Counted from the stretch's first letter, positions 33,005-41,647 are shown. The stretch is DNA of 64,000 bases from Terrihabitans soli (GCF_014191545.1 NZ_AP023361.1:586501-650500); one strand, 5' to 3'. Made by a program: numbers and translations. Notes: generated from the sequence alone by a model not told the origin.

Positions 33005-33892
33005 TCAGGCGGCGCCGGCTTCGACGGCCGAAATCTGCTCGCGCACCGCCTGCTGCACCTTTTCGAACGCGCGGACTTCGATCTGGCGGACGCGTTCGCG
33101 CGAGACGCCGAACTCTTCCGACAGTTCTTCGAGCGTGATTGGTTCCTCGGAGAGCTTGCGCGCTTCGAAGATGCGGCGTTCGCGATCGTTCAGCACCGCC
33201 ATTGCGCGCTTGAGCGCCGTGCGGCGGTTGTCGAGTTCTTCGCTCTCGGCGAGGATCGTTTCCTGGCTGTCACTGTCATCGACCAGCCAATCCTGCCATT
33301 CGGACGAATCGAGCTCATCGCCGCGCAGCGGCGCGTTGAGCGAGGCATCGCCCGACAGGCGGCGGTTCATCGACACGACATCGTCTTCGGTAACGCCGAG
33401 ACGCTTGGCGATCACCTTGACCTGATCGGGACGCAAGTCCCCATCTTCCAGCGCCGAGATCTGGCTTTTGGCCTTGCGCAGGTTGAAGAACAGCTTCTTC
33501 TGGTTCGCGGTCGTGCCCATTTTCACGAGCGACCACGAGCGCAGGATGTATTCCTGGATCGCGGCACGGATCCACCACATCGCATAGGTCGCGAGGCGGA
33601 AGCCCTTATCGGGCTCGAAGCGTTTGACGGCCTGCATCAGGCCGACATTGCCTTCGGAGATCACTTCGCCGATCGGCAGGCCATAGCCGCGATAGCCCAT
33701 CGCGATCTTCGCGACGAGACGCAGATGGCTCGTGACAAGCTTATGCGCGGCGTCCGGATCGCCGTGTTCACGCCAGCGTTTGGCCAGCATGAATTCCTCG
33801 TTGGGCTCCAGCATTGGAAAACGCCGGATGTCATCGAGGTAGTGGCTAAGGCCGCTATCGGAAGCAATTGTCGGAAGCGCTGCACGCGCCAT
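33005..33892 (-). CDS. rpoH: RNA polymerase heat-shock sigma factor RpoH (sigma-32)
   Basis: This 295-residue group 3 sigma factor has region 2 with GEVISEGNVGLMQAVKRFEP and the -10 recognition helix LATYAMWWIRAAIQEYILRSW. The RpoH-box-like QKKLFFNLRK marks it as sigma-32, and region 4 has the helix-turn-helix EELSEEFGVSRERVRQIE. It directs heat-shock transcription and is normally turned over by FtsH. A GGAAGG ribosome site precedes the ATG. The 155 bases upstream, before the rluD stop, hold its promoter. Confidence 0.96.
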   Translation of the reverse strand: MARAALPTIASDSGLSHYLDDIRRFPMLEPNEEFMLAKRWREHGDPDAAHKLVTSHLRLVAKIAMGYRGYGLPIGEVISEGNVGLMQAVKRFEPDKGFRLATYAMWWIRAAIQEYILRSWSLVKMGTTANQKKLFFNLRKAKSQISALEDGDLRPDQVKVIAKRLGVTEDDVVSMNRRLSGDASLNAPLRGDELDSSEWQDWLVDDSDSQETILAESEELDNRRTALKRAMAVLNDRERRIFEARKLSEEPITLEELSEEFGVSRERVRQIEVRAFEKVQQAVREQISAVEAGAA

Positions 33893-34047
33893 TTTCTACC
33901 TTCCCCGTCGGTCCCCTGAGAGCAGGACCGCATCTGGCCGCGAAAAAGCGCCGGCCATCGCTTCCCTATATAGGCAGAGTTCACTGTGGCGATAAGGGGG
34001 CGCTGTACTCACAGGGCCGTGAGGTTACAGAGAGTTTAGAAACCGCT

Positions 34048-35058
34048 TTAAGAGAGGTTTTGCAGGCTTTCGACAAGTTGTCGCAGATCATCGGGGAGGT
34101 CGCTGTCAAAGCTTAAGATTTCGCCGGAGGCAGGGTGCTCGAAAGCCAGATGCGCAGCATGCAGCGCCTGGCGGTCCAGGGCCTCCAAGCGATCCCGCGC
34201 AAGCTCCGACAAATGCTTGGATTTTGTCTTGTAGCCGGTGCCGTAGAGCGGATCCCCCAGAACCGGATGGCCGATATGCGCCATATGCACACGGATCTGA
34301 TGGGTGCGGCCGGTTTCCAGCGTGCAGCGGATGAGGCTGGCGACCGGTGCTTTCGGCGGGCCGTAGCTTTCAATCAGCTCCCAATGGGTGACGGCTTCGC
34401 GGCCCTTCCCGGGCTTGGACACATGCATCTTTTCACGGTTGCGCGGATCGCGGTCGATCGGTGCATCCACCGTCGCGTGCGGGCGCAGCGGCACGCCCCA
34501 GACGAGGGCGTAATAGGCGCGTTCGAGATCGCCGGTGCGGCCATGATCGGCAAACTGGTTGGCGAGATGGCGGTGCGTCTTGTCGTTCTTGGCGGCGACG
34601 AGAAGCCCCGACGTGTCCTTGTCGAGCCGGTGCACGATGCCCGGACGCTCCACTCCGCCAATGCCTGACAGGCTGCCTTTGCAATGGTGGAGAAGGGCGT
34701 TGACCAAAGTGCCCGTCCAGTTGCCGGCACCCTGATGGACGACGAGCCCGGCGGGCTTGTCGATGACGATGAGATCGTCGTCCTCGAAGACGATGTTGAG
34801 CGGGATGTCCTCCGCCTCCGGCAGAGCGGGCTCCGGCGGGGGCACTTCGATGGTGACGGCTTCGCCCCCCAAAACCTTCTTGCCGGGATCGTCGGCTAAC
34901 CTTCCGCCGAGGCTTACCTTGCCCGCGCGCACCAGCGCCTGTATCCGGGTGCGCGAGAGATCGGGCAGGGCTGCGGCCAGCGCACGGTCCAGCCTCTCGC
35001 CGCCGGCTTCAGTCGGCAGCGTCACTTCGAGAGTTTCGGCAGTTTCAGGATCGGGCAT
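34048..35058 (-). CDS. rluD: Ribosomal large subunit pseudouridine synthase RluD-like
   Basis: This 336-residue enzyme isomerises uridines in 23S rRNA. An N-terminal S4 domain (ERLDRALAAALPDLSRTRIQALVRAGKVSLGG-type, about 20-70) precedes the catalytic domain, with GIVHRLDKDTSGLLV carrying the nucleophilic Asp, and RTHQIRVHMAHIGHPVLGD. The ATG at 35058 fits the family start. Its start codon overlaps that of the divergent plus-strand gene by two bases. Confidence 0.92.
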   Translation of the reverse strand: MPDPETAETLEVTLPTEAGGERLDRALAAALPDLSRTRIQALVRAGKVSLGGRLADDPGKKVLGGEAVTIEVPPPEPALPEAEDIPLNIVFEDDDLIVIDKPAGLVVHQGAGNWTGTLVNALLHHCKGSLSGIGGVERPGIVHRLDKDTSGLLVAAKNDKTHRHLANQFADHGRTGDLERAYYALVWGVPLRPHATVDAPIDRDPRNREKMHVSKPGKGREAVTHWELIESYGPPKAPVASLIRCTLETGRTHQIRVHMAHIGHPVLGDPLYGTGYKTKSKHLSELARDRLEALDRQALHAAHLAFEHPASGEILSFDSDLPDDLRQLVESLQNLS

Positions 35059-35419
35059 GACCAACAGCGTCGAAGACAAGGACGATGAACTCAATCCGGC
35101 TCAGGCCCGGATTGTGCGGCGCATGCGCCTGTTCGTCGGGATTTCGACCGCCACGATGGCGCTCGGGTTTCTGCTCGTCATGTCGGTGATCGTATGGCGT
35201 CTCGTCAAGCACGAGCCGGGCGCGGCGGTGGCCTCCGGCGGCGAGCTTCGCGCCGTGCTGCCCATCGGCAAGGGCCAGCGCATCACCGATACGACCTCGG
35301 ACGGCAAGAGCCTGTTCGTCACGGTCGAGAGCGATAACGGCATTCAGTCGATCCTTGTGTTCGATGCCGGCAATCTTGCCTATCGCGGCAAAATCGAGAG
35401 TCTGACGCCCGCGCCGTAA
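35057..35419 (+). CDS. Small single-TM protein, DUF6476-like
   Basis: This 120-residue protein has a polar N-terminus, one TM helix (about 30-50: GISTATMALGFLLVMSVIVW) and a periplasmic domain with a beta-strand-rich tail (SLFVTVESDNGIQSILVFDA). Genes of this type lie next to rluD in Hyphomicrobiales and are annotated DUF6476; I recall the family by layout and sequence style. Its ATG overlaps the rluD start codon head to head, so its promoter must lie inside rluD. Function unknown. Confidence 0.75.
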   Translation: MTNSVEDKDDELNPAQARIVRRMRLFVGISTATMALGFLLVMSVIVWRLVKHEPGAAVASGGELRAVLPIGKGQRITDTTSDGKSLFVTVESDNGIQSILVFDAGNLAYRGKIESLTPAP

Positions 35420-35438
35420 AGCCCGGGTAAGGACGGCG

Positions 35439-35906
35439 TCAGCCGTTCGCGTGGACATGGGTCAGAAGATTGTCCCTGAGGCGCGCCACCGCTTTCTGCA
35501 GCGTGCGGAATTCTTCGGGAGACAGCCCGGCCGCTTCAATGAGGTTGTTTCGGCCGCCTTTTTCGCGCAATTCGCGCCCGGCCTCCGTCAGGCTGACGAT
35601 CACCTGACGCTCATCGGCTGCATCGCGCCGGCGGCGCACAAAGCCAAGCTCTTCGAGCTTTTTGAGGATCGGCGTCAGCGTGTTCGATTCCAGGAACAGC
35701 TTTTCGCCGAGCGCTTTGACCGTCTGATGGTCTTCCTGCCAGAGCGCGACGATGGCGATCCACTGGGTGTAGGTGATCCCGAGCTTGTCGAGGACCTCCT
35801 TATAGGCACGGCCGAAAGCAAGGTTCGCCGAATAGACGGCAAAGCACAGAAAGTCGTCGAGGCCGGGCTGGCTCGAGGCGGGGCTAAGTTTGGCGGCCAT
35901 GGTCAT
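35439..35906 (-). CDS. ohrR: MarR-family organic peroxide sensor OhrR
   Basis: This 155-residue repressor has an N-terminal DDFLCFAVYSAN whose Cys is the conserved peroxide-sensing residue of OhrR. The winged helix-turn-helix follows (VKALGEKLFLESNTLTPILKKLEELGFVRR, positions about 60-95). Oxidation of the Cys releases it from DNA. It diverges from ohr, and two palindromes in the gap fit its sites. A second ATG two codons in is possible. Confidence 0.93.
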   Translation of the reverse strand: MTMAAKLSPASSQPGLDDFLCFAVYSANLAFGRAYKEVLDKLGITYTQWIAIVALWQEDHQTVKALGEKLFLESNTLTPILKKLEELGFVRRRRDAADERQVIVSLTEAGRELREKGGRNNLIEAAGLSPEEFRTLQKAVARLRDNLLTHVHANG

Positions 35907-35945
35907 GGGTCCATCGGATAAGGGCTAGGCCCTATATAAATCGTA

Positions 35946-35960
35946 TCCGATTAAATCGGA
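35946..35960. promoter_or_regulatory. OhrR operator, ohrR-proximal
   Basis: TCCGATT-A-AATCGGA is a perfect 7-bp inverted repeat. Preceded by CGTA it reads CGTATCCGATTAAATCGGA, closely matching the second site. It lies just upstream of the likely ohrR -10 region (TATATA on the minus strand). Confidence 0.75.
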
Positions 35961-35965
35961 AGGGC

Positions 35966-35994
35966 TTGACTCAGGCCTCAGGCCGGTCTATTTG
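35966..35994 (+). promoter_or_regulatory. ohr promoter
   Basis: TTGACT (35966-35971), a 17-base spacer and TATTTG (35989-35994) predict transcription from about 36000, within the second palindrome. Confidence 0.6.
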
Positions 35995-35995
35995 C

Positions 35996-36022
35996 ATCGT
36001 ATCCGAATAAATCGGATACGAT
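35996..36022. promoter_or_regulatory. OhrR operator, ohr-proximal
   Basis: ATCGTATCCGA and TCGGATACGAT form a perfect 11-bp inverted repeat around ATAAA. It covers the predicted ohr transcription start, so bound OhrR would block ohr expression. Confidence 0.85.
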
Positions 36023-36042
36023 CTAAATAGATGGAGACGATC

Positions 36043-36459
36043 ATGAGCGACAAGGTTCTTTATTCCGGCAAGACCCGCACCACCGGCCGCAAGGACGGCG
36101 CTTCGAAGAGCGCCGACGGCTTCCTCGACATCAAACTGCCCGAGCCGCATCCGGCGGCCGAAAACCTGTTCGGCGCCGCCTGGTCGGCCTGTTATATCGG
36201 CGCGCTTGAACTCTCGGCCCAGCAGAAGAAGGTGAAACTGCCGGAAAGCCCGCGGGTCGATGCTGAAATCGACCTTCTGCGCGGCGACAGCGGCTTCTTC
36301 CTGCGGGCCCGTTTCAACGTTCAGATCCCGGGCATCGATCGCGCGACGGCCGAAGAACTGACCGAACTTGCCCATCAGGTCTGCCCGTATTCGAAGGCGG
36401 TTCACGGCAATATCGAAGTTCAGACCAATGTGGTCGAAGCCGAGCCCGTGCTCGTCTGA
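36043..36459 (+). CDS. ohr: Organic hydroperoxide resistance protein Ohr
   Basis: This 138-residue OsmC/Ohr thiol peroxidase reduces organic hydroperoxides using lipoylated partners. The two reactive cysteines are in AACWSACYIGAL-type context (here AAWSACYIGAL) and HQVCPYSKAVHGN. ATG 36043 with GGAG upstream gives MSDKVLYSGK, the family start. Divergent from ohrR with two operators between. A hairpin at 36471-36496 probably ends the transcript. Confidence 0.95.
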   Translation: MSDKVLYSGKTRTTGRKDGASKSADGFLDIKLPEPHPAAENLFGAAWSACYIGALELSAQQKKVKLPESPRVDAEIDLLRGDSGFFLRARFNVQIPGIDRATAEELTELAHQVCPYSKAVHGNIEVQTNVVEAEPVLV

Positions 36460-36470
36460 CCTCTCCGCGT

Positions 36471-36496
36471 CCGGGCGCTCCTGATGGGGCGCCCGG
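36471..36496 (+). terminator. Hairpin after ohr
   Basis: CCGGGCGC and GCGCCCGG form an 8-bp stem with a 10-base loop, 11 bases after the ohr stop. The following sequence is only modestly T-rich (TTGGTTTTGG). Confidence 0.55.
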
Positions 36497-36583
36497 CCCG
36501 CGCTTGGTTTTGGCCTTGCAGGTGTGGGGAGCGGCCTTTATGAGAAGCGCCTCGCGCCCTTCCTGCTTTTTGGGTGCGCCCGC

Positions 36584-36659
36584 GCTCCCTTCGTCTAGCG
36601 GTCTAGGACGTCGCCCTCTCACGGCGAAAACAGGGGTTCGAGTCCCCTAGGGAGCGCCA
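36584..36659 (+). tRNA. tRNA-Glu(CUC)
   Basis: The acceptor stem GCTCCCT (36584-36590) pairs with AGGGAGC (36649-36655), then comes discriminator G and an encoded CCA. The anticodon stem TCGCC/GGCGA closes a CTCTCAC loop with anticodon CTC at 36618-36620. The T arm is AGGGG-TTCGAGT-CCCCT. The sequence is close to bacterial tRNA-Glu throughout. Confidence 0.97.
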
Positions 36660-36670
36660 ATCTCATCCCG

Positions 36671-37000
36671 CTATTGGATCACGCCGCCATCTCCGAACGG
36701 GCAATTGCCGATCGAGCCGATCGTGCTGTCGGAATAGTACTTCCATTCCGTATCGACCCACGGACCGTTGCCGGTGCCGAAGGGCGACCATCTCCAGAAC
36801 GACCATTCGTAGAGCAGGCCGCCGCAGCAGCCCTGATATTTGTAGCGGAAGGGCGACCAGCTGAAGCGCGTGCGCCATGGGCGGAAATCGTAATGGTAGC
36901 GGGTCTTCTGGCTGGTCTTCCGGCAGGGATAGGGCACGACCCAGGCCCAGCAGACACCCCAGGACGTCACCGTGACCGTCTCTCTTACTCCGCAAACCAT
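36671..37000 (-). CDS. Small aromatic- and Cys-rich protein, hypothetical
   Basis: This 109-residue frame has strong coding-type codon use (third positions mostly G or C) and a good ribosome site (GGGAGG, 8 bases before the ATG). It is rich in Trp, Tyr, Phe and Gly with seven Cys, including KYQGCCGGLLYEWSFWRW and SIGNCPFG. No signal peptide or TM is clear. An overlapping frame in another phase (36663-37022) lacks the same codon bias. I do not recognise the family. Confidence 0.6.
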   Translation of the reverse strand: MVCGVRETVTVTSWGVCWAWVVPYPCRKTSQKTRYHYDFRPWRTRFSWSPFRYKYQGCCGGLLYEWSFWRWSPFGTGNGPWVDTEWKYYSDSTIGSIGNCPFGDGGVIQ

Positions 37001-37209
37001 GCTCGCCTCCCACGCTCACCACCCGCTACAGGCTATTAGGGTGCCGGCAGTAGATGCAACTTTAGATATATTAAGGCGGAGATAGCAGCTTTAAGTTCCG
37101 TATGGCGGCGAGGCGGCTTTCGGTCCTTTGCCTTCCCCGGTTGTGTAACCAAGCGTTTACGCTGTTTTTATCCCTAGCGCCTATACCGGTCTGCGGACTG
37201 GGGGCTCCA

Positions 37210-38889
37210 ATGAAGTTCAGCACGACATCCAAGATCGCTTGCGCGGTTCTGATCGCCGGGGTCATCGCCACGGCCGCAACCAGCTACATGGCTCTGCGAA
37301 CGCTGAAAATCGGCAGTCCTCTCTACGCGCAGATCATTCTCGGCAAGGACCTTCTGGCCGATATCCTGCCGCCGCCCGAATACATCATCGAATCCTATCT
37401 CGAAGCGACGCTCGCCTTTCAGGACCCCGCGACCGCCGACGCGCGCAGCAAACGCATCGCCGTGCTGAAGGGCGAATACGATACGCGCCACGCCTATTGG
37501 ATTCCGCAGGAGTTCGACGACGCCATTCGCGACACGCTGATCGTCGGCGCGCATGGTCCCGCCGTGCAGTTCTATGACCTGGCGGAAAAGGAGTTCTTCC
37601 CGGCACTCGCCAAGGGCGATATGGGCGCGGCGACGGTCGCCTATAAGGGCATGTCCGAGGCCTATGCCGCCCACCGCGCCAAGATCGACGAGATCGTCAA
37701 ATCCGGCACCGCTTTCGTCGCCGCGACCGAAGAACGTTCGCACGAATACAATACCTTCACGATGGCCGCCGTCTTCGGCATTTCGGCCCTGATGCTGAGC
37801 CTCGTCCTCGGCGCCGCCTGGGTGCTGATCCGCGGATTCGCCGCGCCGCTGACGCGCATTTCGCAAGGCGTGCGTTCGCTCGCCGACGGCAATTTCGACA
37901 TCGTCCTGCCGGGCCTCGGCCGTAAGGACGAAATCGGCGAGATCGCTTCGGCCGTCGAAATCTTCAAGTCGAAGGCGATCGACCGCGCCAAGGCCGATGC
38001 CGAACTCAAACAGTCGGAATCCACACGTGCCGCCACTGCGCATAAGCAGGAAATGATGCGCCTCGGCGACCAGTTCCAGGCAACCGCCGGCACGATCGTC
38101 GACAAGGTTCTGGAAGCCTCGACGCGTCTCGAAGCGACGGCCAAGGAACTTGCCGGACATTCGGAGACGACCGAGCGGCTGTCGGGCATCGTCGCTGCGG
38201 CCTCCGAGGAAACCTCGGCAAACGTGCAGGGCGTTGCGTCCGCATCGCAGCAGCTCTCCTCGACCGTCGCACAGATCGGGGCGCAGGTGCAGGAAAGCAC
38301 AAGAATGGCGCAAGCCGCCGTCGAGCAGGCCTCGAAGACGCAAGAATGCGTCGCCGAGCTTTCGCAATCGGCGGAGCGGATCGGCAATGTCGTTGATCTC
38401 ATCGACACCATCGCCAGCCAGACCAATCTTCTGGCGCTGAACGCCACCATTGAGGCCGCGCGCGCCGGCGAAGCCGGCAAAGGCTTTGCGGTGGTCGCGC
38501 AGGAAGTCAAAGCACTCGCCTCGCAGACCGGTCAGGCGACGAGCCAGATTGCGGCGCAGATCACCTCGATGCAGGGCGCGACGAGCGATGCGGTCGCCGC
38601 CATTGAAGGCATCACCTCGACCATCGGCAAATTGTCGGAATATGTCGGCGCCATTGCCAGCGCGGTGGAGGAGCAGGGTGCGACGACGCGTGAAATCACC
38701 CGCAGTGTCGGCGAAGCCGCCAAAGGCACGGCGCAGGTGGCGTCCAGCATTTCGGAAGTGAACACCGGCGCGACCGAAACCGGCGCCGCCTCCGGCGAAG
38801 TTCTGTCGTCCGCACAGTCTCTGTCCCGCGACAGCAGCGAGCTCAAGGTCGAGATGGAGAAGTTCCTCTCCATCGTGCGCTCGGCCTAA
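37210..38889 (+). CDS. Transmembrane methyl-accepting chemotaxis protein
   Basis: This 559-residue receptor has TM 1 (about 8-28), a periplasmic four-helix-type sensor (about 30-190) and TM 2 (about 192-215). A HAMP domain (about 215-270: [20 protein letters not shown]) and an MCP signalling domain with the tip [23 protein letters not shown] follow. ATG 37210 is chosen because upstream in-frame sequence lacks coding character. Its ligand cannot be deduced. Confidence 0.92.
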   Translation: MKFSTTSKIACAVLIAGVIATAATSYMALRTLKIGSPLYAQIILGKDLLADILPPPEYIIESYLEATLAFQDPATADARSKRIAVLKGEYDTRHAYWIPQEFDDAIRDTLIVGAHGPAVQFYDLAEKEFFPALAKGDMGAATVAYKGMSEAYAAHRAKIDEIVKSGTAFVAATEERSHEYNTFTMAAVFGISALMLSLVLGAAWVLIRGFAAPLTRISQGVRSLADGNFDIVLPGLGRKDEIGEIASAVEIFKSKAIDRAKADAELKQSESTRAATAHKQEMMRLGDQFQATAGTIVDKVLEASTRLEATAKELAGHSETTERLSGIVAAASEETSANVQGVASASQQLSSTVAQIGAQVQESTRMAQAAVEQASKTQECVAELSQSAERIGNVVDLIDTIASQTNLLALNATIEAARAGEAGKGFAVVAQEVKALASQTGQATSQIAAQITSMQGATSDAVAAIEGITSTIGKLSEYVGAIASAVEEQGATTREITRSVGEAAKGTAQVASSISEVNTGATETGAASGEVLSSAQSLSRDSSELKVEMEKFLSIVRSA

Positions 38890-38895
38890 AGACCG

Positions 38896-38929
38896 ATTTG
38901 GCGTCTCCCGGGCGGGGGAGACGCCAAAT
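38896..38929. terminator. 14-bp palindrome between the chemoreceptor and FAH genes
   Basis: ATTTGGCGTCTCCC and GGGAGACGCCAAAT form a perfect 14-bp inverted repeat with a GGGCGG loop, placed between two convergent genes. There is no T run, but position and strength suggest it ends transcription from both sides. Confidence 0.65.
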
Positions 38930-38944
38930 GGCCATACCGGACAC

Positions 38945-39850
38945 TCAGATAACGATATCCGAGCGTCCGAGAAGATCCTGCTTCGTCATGATGTTTGTCA
39001 GCGCGCCAAGGCCGCTGCCGAGAATTTCCACCCGGTCGCCTTCATTGAGAAACACCGGCGGCGTGCGCGCATTGCCGACGCCTGCGGGCGTTCCGGTCAG
39101 AAGGATTTCGCCGGCATTGACCGTCATGCCGAAGGAGAGCTCGGCGATGAGTTCGGTCAGCGGAAAGGCCATCAGATCGGCGGTCTTGTCCTGCATGATT
39201 TCGCCGTTGAGCACGCATTGCAGGCGCACTTTCGGCAGATCGATCTCGTCAGCGGTGACGATCCACGGGCCGATCGGCATTGTTTTGTCGATGCTCTTGC
39301 CCTTCAGCCACTGGCCGCCATGGCGGCGCTGCAGATCGCGCTGCGAGACATCGTTCGCGAGGCAATAGCCGAACACATGGTCCATCGCCTCGCTATGCGG
39401 GATGCTGCGGCCGGTTTTGCCGAACACAGCGACGATCTCGGCTTCGTAATCCCACTTCTTCGAGATGCCGGTATCGAAGGCGATCGGATCGGTCGGCCCG
39501 ATCACGGTTGAAGGCGAGCGGGTGAAGAAGGTCGGCGCGGTGGGGCGCTCGACTTCCTGACCTTCGCGGCGGCCGATACCTTCCTCGAAATGATCCCAAT
39601 AATTCCAGCCCGTGCACAAGACATCGCGGCGGAAACGGCCGATGGGCGAGAGCAATCTCGTGCCGGCAAGCGAGATCGTTTCCGCGTCGCGGGCGTCGAG
39701 AAGTTTCTTCGCCGCGGCAAGCGCGTCCTTGCCGCCTTCGATAACGTCGACGACATCCGAATGCTGTGCCGGCAACAGAACGCCTTCGCTCTCGCCGCGC
39801 ACAAGGCCGACGCGGATCTCGTTCCTGTGAGACAGACGAAAGAACTTCAT
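38945..39850 (-). CDS. Fumarylacetoacetate hydrolase (FAH) family protein
   Basis: This 301-residue enzyme has the FAH fold. Metal-binding acidic residues are in KWDYEAEIVAVFGKTG and GYCLANDVSQRDLQ, and the C-terminal block LLTGTPAGVG is typical. The family cleaves or hydrates diketo acids and acylpyruvates and includes oxaloacetate decarboxylases. It is the last gene of the minus-strand operon that starts with the TTT transporter, so its substrate is likely derived from an imported carboxylate. Confidence 0.88.
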   Translation of the reverse strand: MKFFRLSHRNEIRVGLVRGESEGVLLPAQHSDVVDVIEGGKDALAAAKKLLDARDAETISLAGTRLLSPIGRFRRDVLCTGWNYWDHFEEGIGRREGQEVERPTAPTFFTRSPSTVIGPTDPIAFDTGISKKWDYEAEIVAVFGKTGRSIPHSEAMDHVFGYCLANDVSQRDLQRRHGGQWLKGKSIDKTMPIGPWIVTADEIDLPKVRLQCVLNGEIMQDKTADLMAFPLTELIAELSFGMTVNAGEILLTGTPAGVGNARTPPVFLNEGDRVEILGSGLGALTNIMTKQDLLGRSDIVI

Positions 39851-39869
39851 GACATCGCCTTGCGTAAAA

Positions 39870-40652
39870 TCAGATGAGCGCCGGGTAGGCGCCGCCGTCG
39901 AGATGGATATTCATGCCGGTGACAAAGCCGGAATGCGCGCTGCAGAAGAAGGCGCATACCGCGCCGAACTCGGCGGGCGCGCCGAACCGTCCGGCCGGGA
40001 TGGTGCCCTCGAGTTTTTTGCGCGCCTGTTCCGCCGTGATGCCTTCGAGCTTCACAAGACGCTCGACCATGAATTTCTGGCGGTCGGTGTCCAGACGCTC
40101 GGGCAGGAGATTGTTGACCGTCACGTTGAACTTCGCGACGTCGAGCGACAGACCCTTCATCACCGCGGTGAGGCCGGCGCGCGGACCCGACGACAGCGCC
40201 TGATGCGAGCGCGGCGTCGTCACCATGGCCGAGGTGATGTTGATGATGCGGCCGAAACGGCGCTCCTGCATGGCGGGCAGAACGCGCTGCGTCAGCATCA
40301 GCGGCGCGATCATTGTGGCTTCGAGCCCTGCGACCCAATCCTCATGGTTCGTTTCCATGAGCTTCTTCGGCGAGGGGCCGGCGAGATTGTTGATCAGGAT
40401 GTCGGGCGAGGCGCAGGCGGCGAGCAGCGCCTCGCGGCCTTCCACTGTTGTGATGTCGGCGCGCACCGCGGTTACTTTGACGGAAGGAAATCGGGCGCGG
40501 ATCTCCGCCGCCGTCTTCTCCAGCGTCTCGGCATTGATGCCGTTGATCGTGACGTTCACGCCTTCGGCGGCGAGCGCTTCGGCGCAGGCGCGGCCAAGGC
40601 CGCGGCTGGAGGCGCAGACAAGCGCGTTTTTGCCGGCAATGTTCAGGTCCAT
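39870..40652 (-). CDS. Short-chain dehydrogenase/reductase-like protein without the YxxxK motif
   Basis: This 260-residue Rossmann protein has a cofactor motif CASSRGLGRA (TGxxxGxG variant), NLAG in place of NNAG, and NITSAM. Where SDRs normally have YxxxK it reads SSGPRAGLTAVMKG, so the catalytic Tyr and Lys are missing. The C-terminal TGMNIHLDGGAYP is normal. It may be a divergent SDR subgroup with other catalytic residues or a non-redox binder. It lies between the NodB-fold hydrolase and FAH genes. Confidence 0.83.
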   Translation of the reverse strand: MDLNIAGKNALVCASSRGLGRACAEALAAEGVNVTINGINAETLEKTAAEIRARFPSVKVTAVRADITTVEGREALLAACASPDILINNLAGPSPKKLMETNHEDWVAGLEATMIAPLMLTQRVLPAMQERRFGRIINITSAMVTTPRSHQALSSGPRAGLTAVMKGLSLDVAKFNVTVNNLLPERLDTDRQKFMVERLVKLEGITAEQARKKLEGTIPAGRFGAPAEFGAVCAFFCSAHSGFVTGMNIHLDGGAYPALI

Positions 40653-40676
40653 CGGTCACATCCTGCTTTTCGTGAT

Positions 40677-40713
40677 GCGCAGGCGGATGGAAAGAAAATC
40701 CATCCGCCTGCGC
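40677..40713. terminator. Intercistronic 15-bp palindrome
   Basis: GCGCAGGCGGATGGA and TCCATCCGCCTGCGC form a perfect 15-bp stem with loop AAGAAAA. It lies between the stop of the deacetylase-like gene and the start of the SDR gene, inside the operon, so partial termination or mRNA protection is likely. Confidence 0.6.
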
Positions 40714-40720
40714 CGCGTGA

Positions 40721-41596
40721 TCAGTCTCGCTTCAGGTTCTTCATGACATGCGCCGCAGCTTCGCCGCGGGTACAGATCCAGACGTCCGGATGCGCCTTCG
40801 AAATCTTGATCATCTCTTCATAGACCCAGGCGCCGGCCGGACGGCCGAAGACATGGGCGTGGATCGACACGTCCTGCTTTTCGACCTCATCCTTGTGTTC
40901 GGTGAGATAGTTCAGCGTGTCCTGGAAGATCTCGAGCATGGCGCGCGGCGGGTTGCCGTAGCGGATGTGCAGCGGGAAATCGTTGACTTCCATCGAGGTC
41001 GGCATCGCGACGATCTCGTGGCCGTTGGGATAGCGGATCACATAAGGAAGATCTTCGTTGAGATAATCGCCGTGCCATTTGAAACCGTATTCGGCGAGAA
41101 GACGGTTCGTGATCGCGCTCGGCGTTGCGCGCGGCGAGATCCAGCTTTCGGTGCGCACGCCGCACGCTTTCTCGATGGTATCGATCGAGCGCTGGATGTT
41201 TTCGCGTTCTTCTTCTTCGGTCAGATAGACCGGCACAATGTCCATGGCGTAGGAGTGGGCGACAATCTCGTGGCCGGCTTCGGCAACGCGGCGCACGGCA
41301 TCCGGCCAGCGCTCGGCGATGACGCCGCTGACGAGAACGCTGGCTTTGACGTCATGACGTTCCATGATGCGCAACACGCGGTCGATGCCGCGGCGGGCGC
41401 CGTATTCGGCCCACAGATGCGCATTGCTGTCGAAGAAGCCGGCTTTCAGCGGATTGCCCATCGGGCCGATGGCAGGCGTTTTGCCGTCCGACCAGCCCTC
41501 GAACGCAACCTTCAGCATGACGGCGATGCGCTTGCCGCCGGGCCAACGGAAGTCGTGGCCGGGCACGAATTCCTTGGGTTTCGTTTGATCACTCAT
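40721..41596 (-). CDS. Polysaccharide deacetylase-fold (NodB-like) hydrolase with atypical metal motifs
   Basis: This 291-residue NodB-fold protein resembles the HpPgdA/cyclic-imide-hydrolase type more than chitin deacetylases. Motif 1 (usually TFDDG) reads AFEGW, and motif 2 (usually HSxxH) reads AHSYAMD. SWISPRATPSAITNRLLAEYGF, which follows the second motif, is characteristic. It may act on an amide or imide rather than a sugar polymer, which fits a small-molecule catabolic operon. A strong AAGGAGA ribosome site precedes the ATG. Confidence 0.82.
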   Translation of the reverse strand: MSDQTKPKEFVPGHDFRWPGGKRIAVMLKVAFEGWSDGKTPAIGPMGNPLKAGFFDSNAHLWAEYGARRGIDRVLRIMERHDVKASVLVSGVIAERWPDAVRRVAEAGHEIVAHSYAMDIVPVYLTEEEERENIQRSIDTIEKACGVRTESWISPRATPSAITNRLLAEYGFKWHGDYLNEDLPYVIRYPNGHEIVAMPTSMEVNDFPLHIRYGNPPRAMLEIFQDTLNYLTEHKDEVEKQDVSIHAHVFGRPAGAWVYEEMIKISKAHPDVWICTRGEAAAHVMKNLKRD

Positions 41597-41647
41597 AATC
41601 GTCTCCTTGATGTGTGCATGTACGAAAGGCGGGGACCGGGGATCCGA

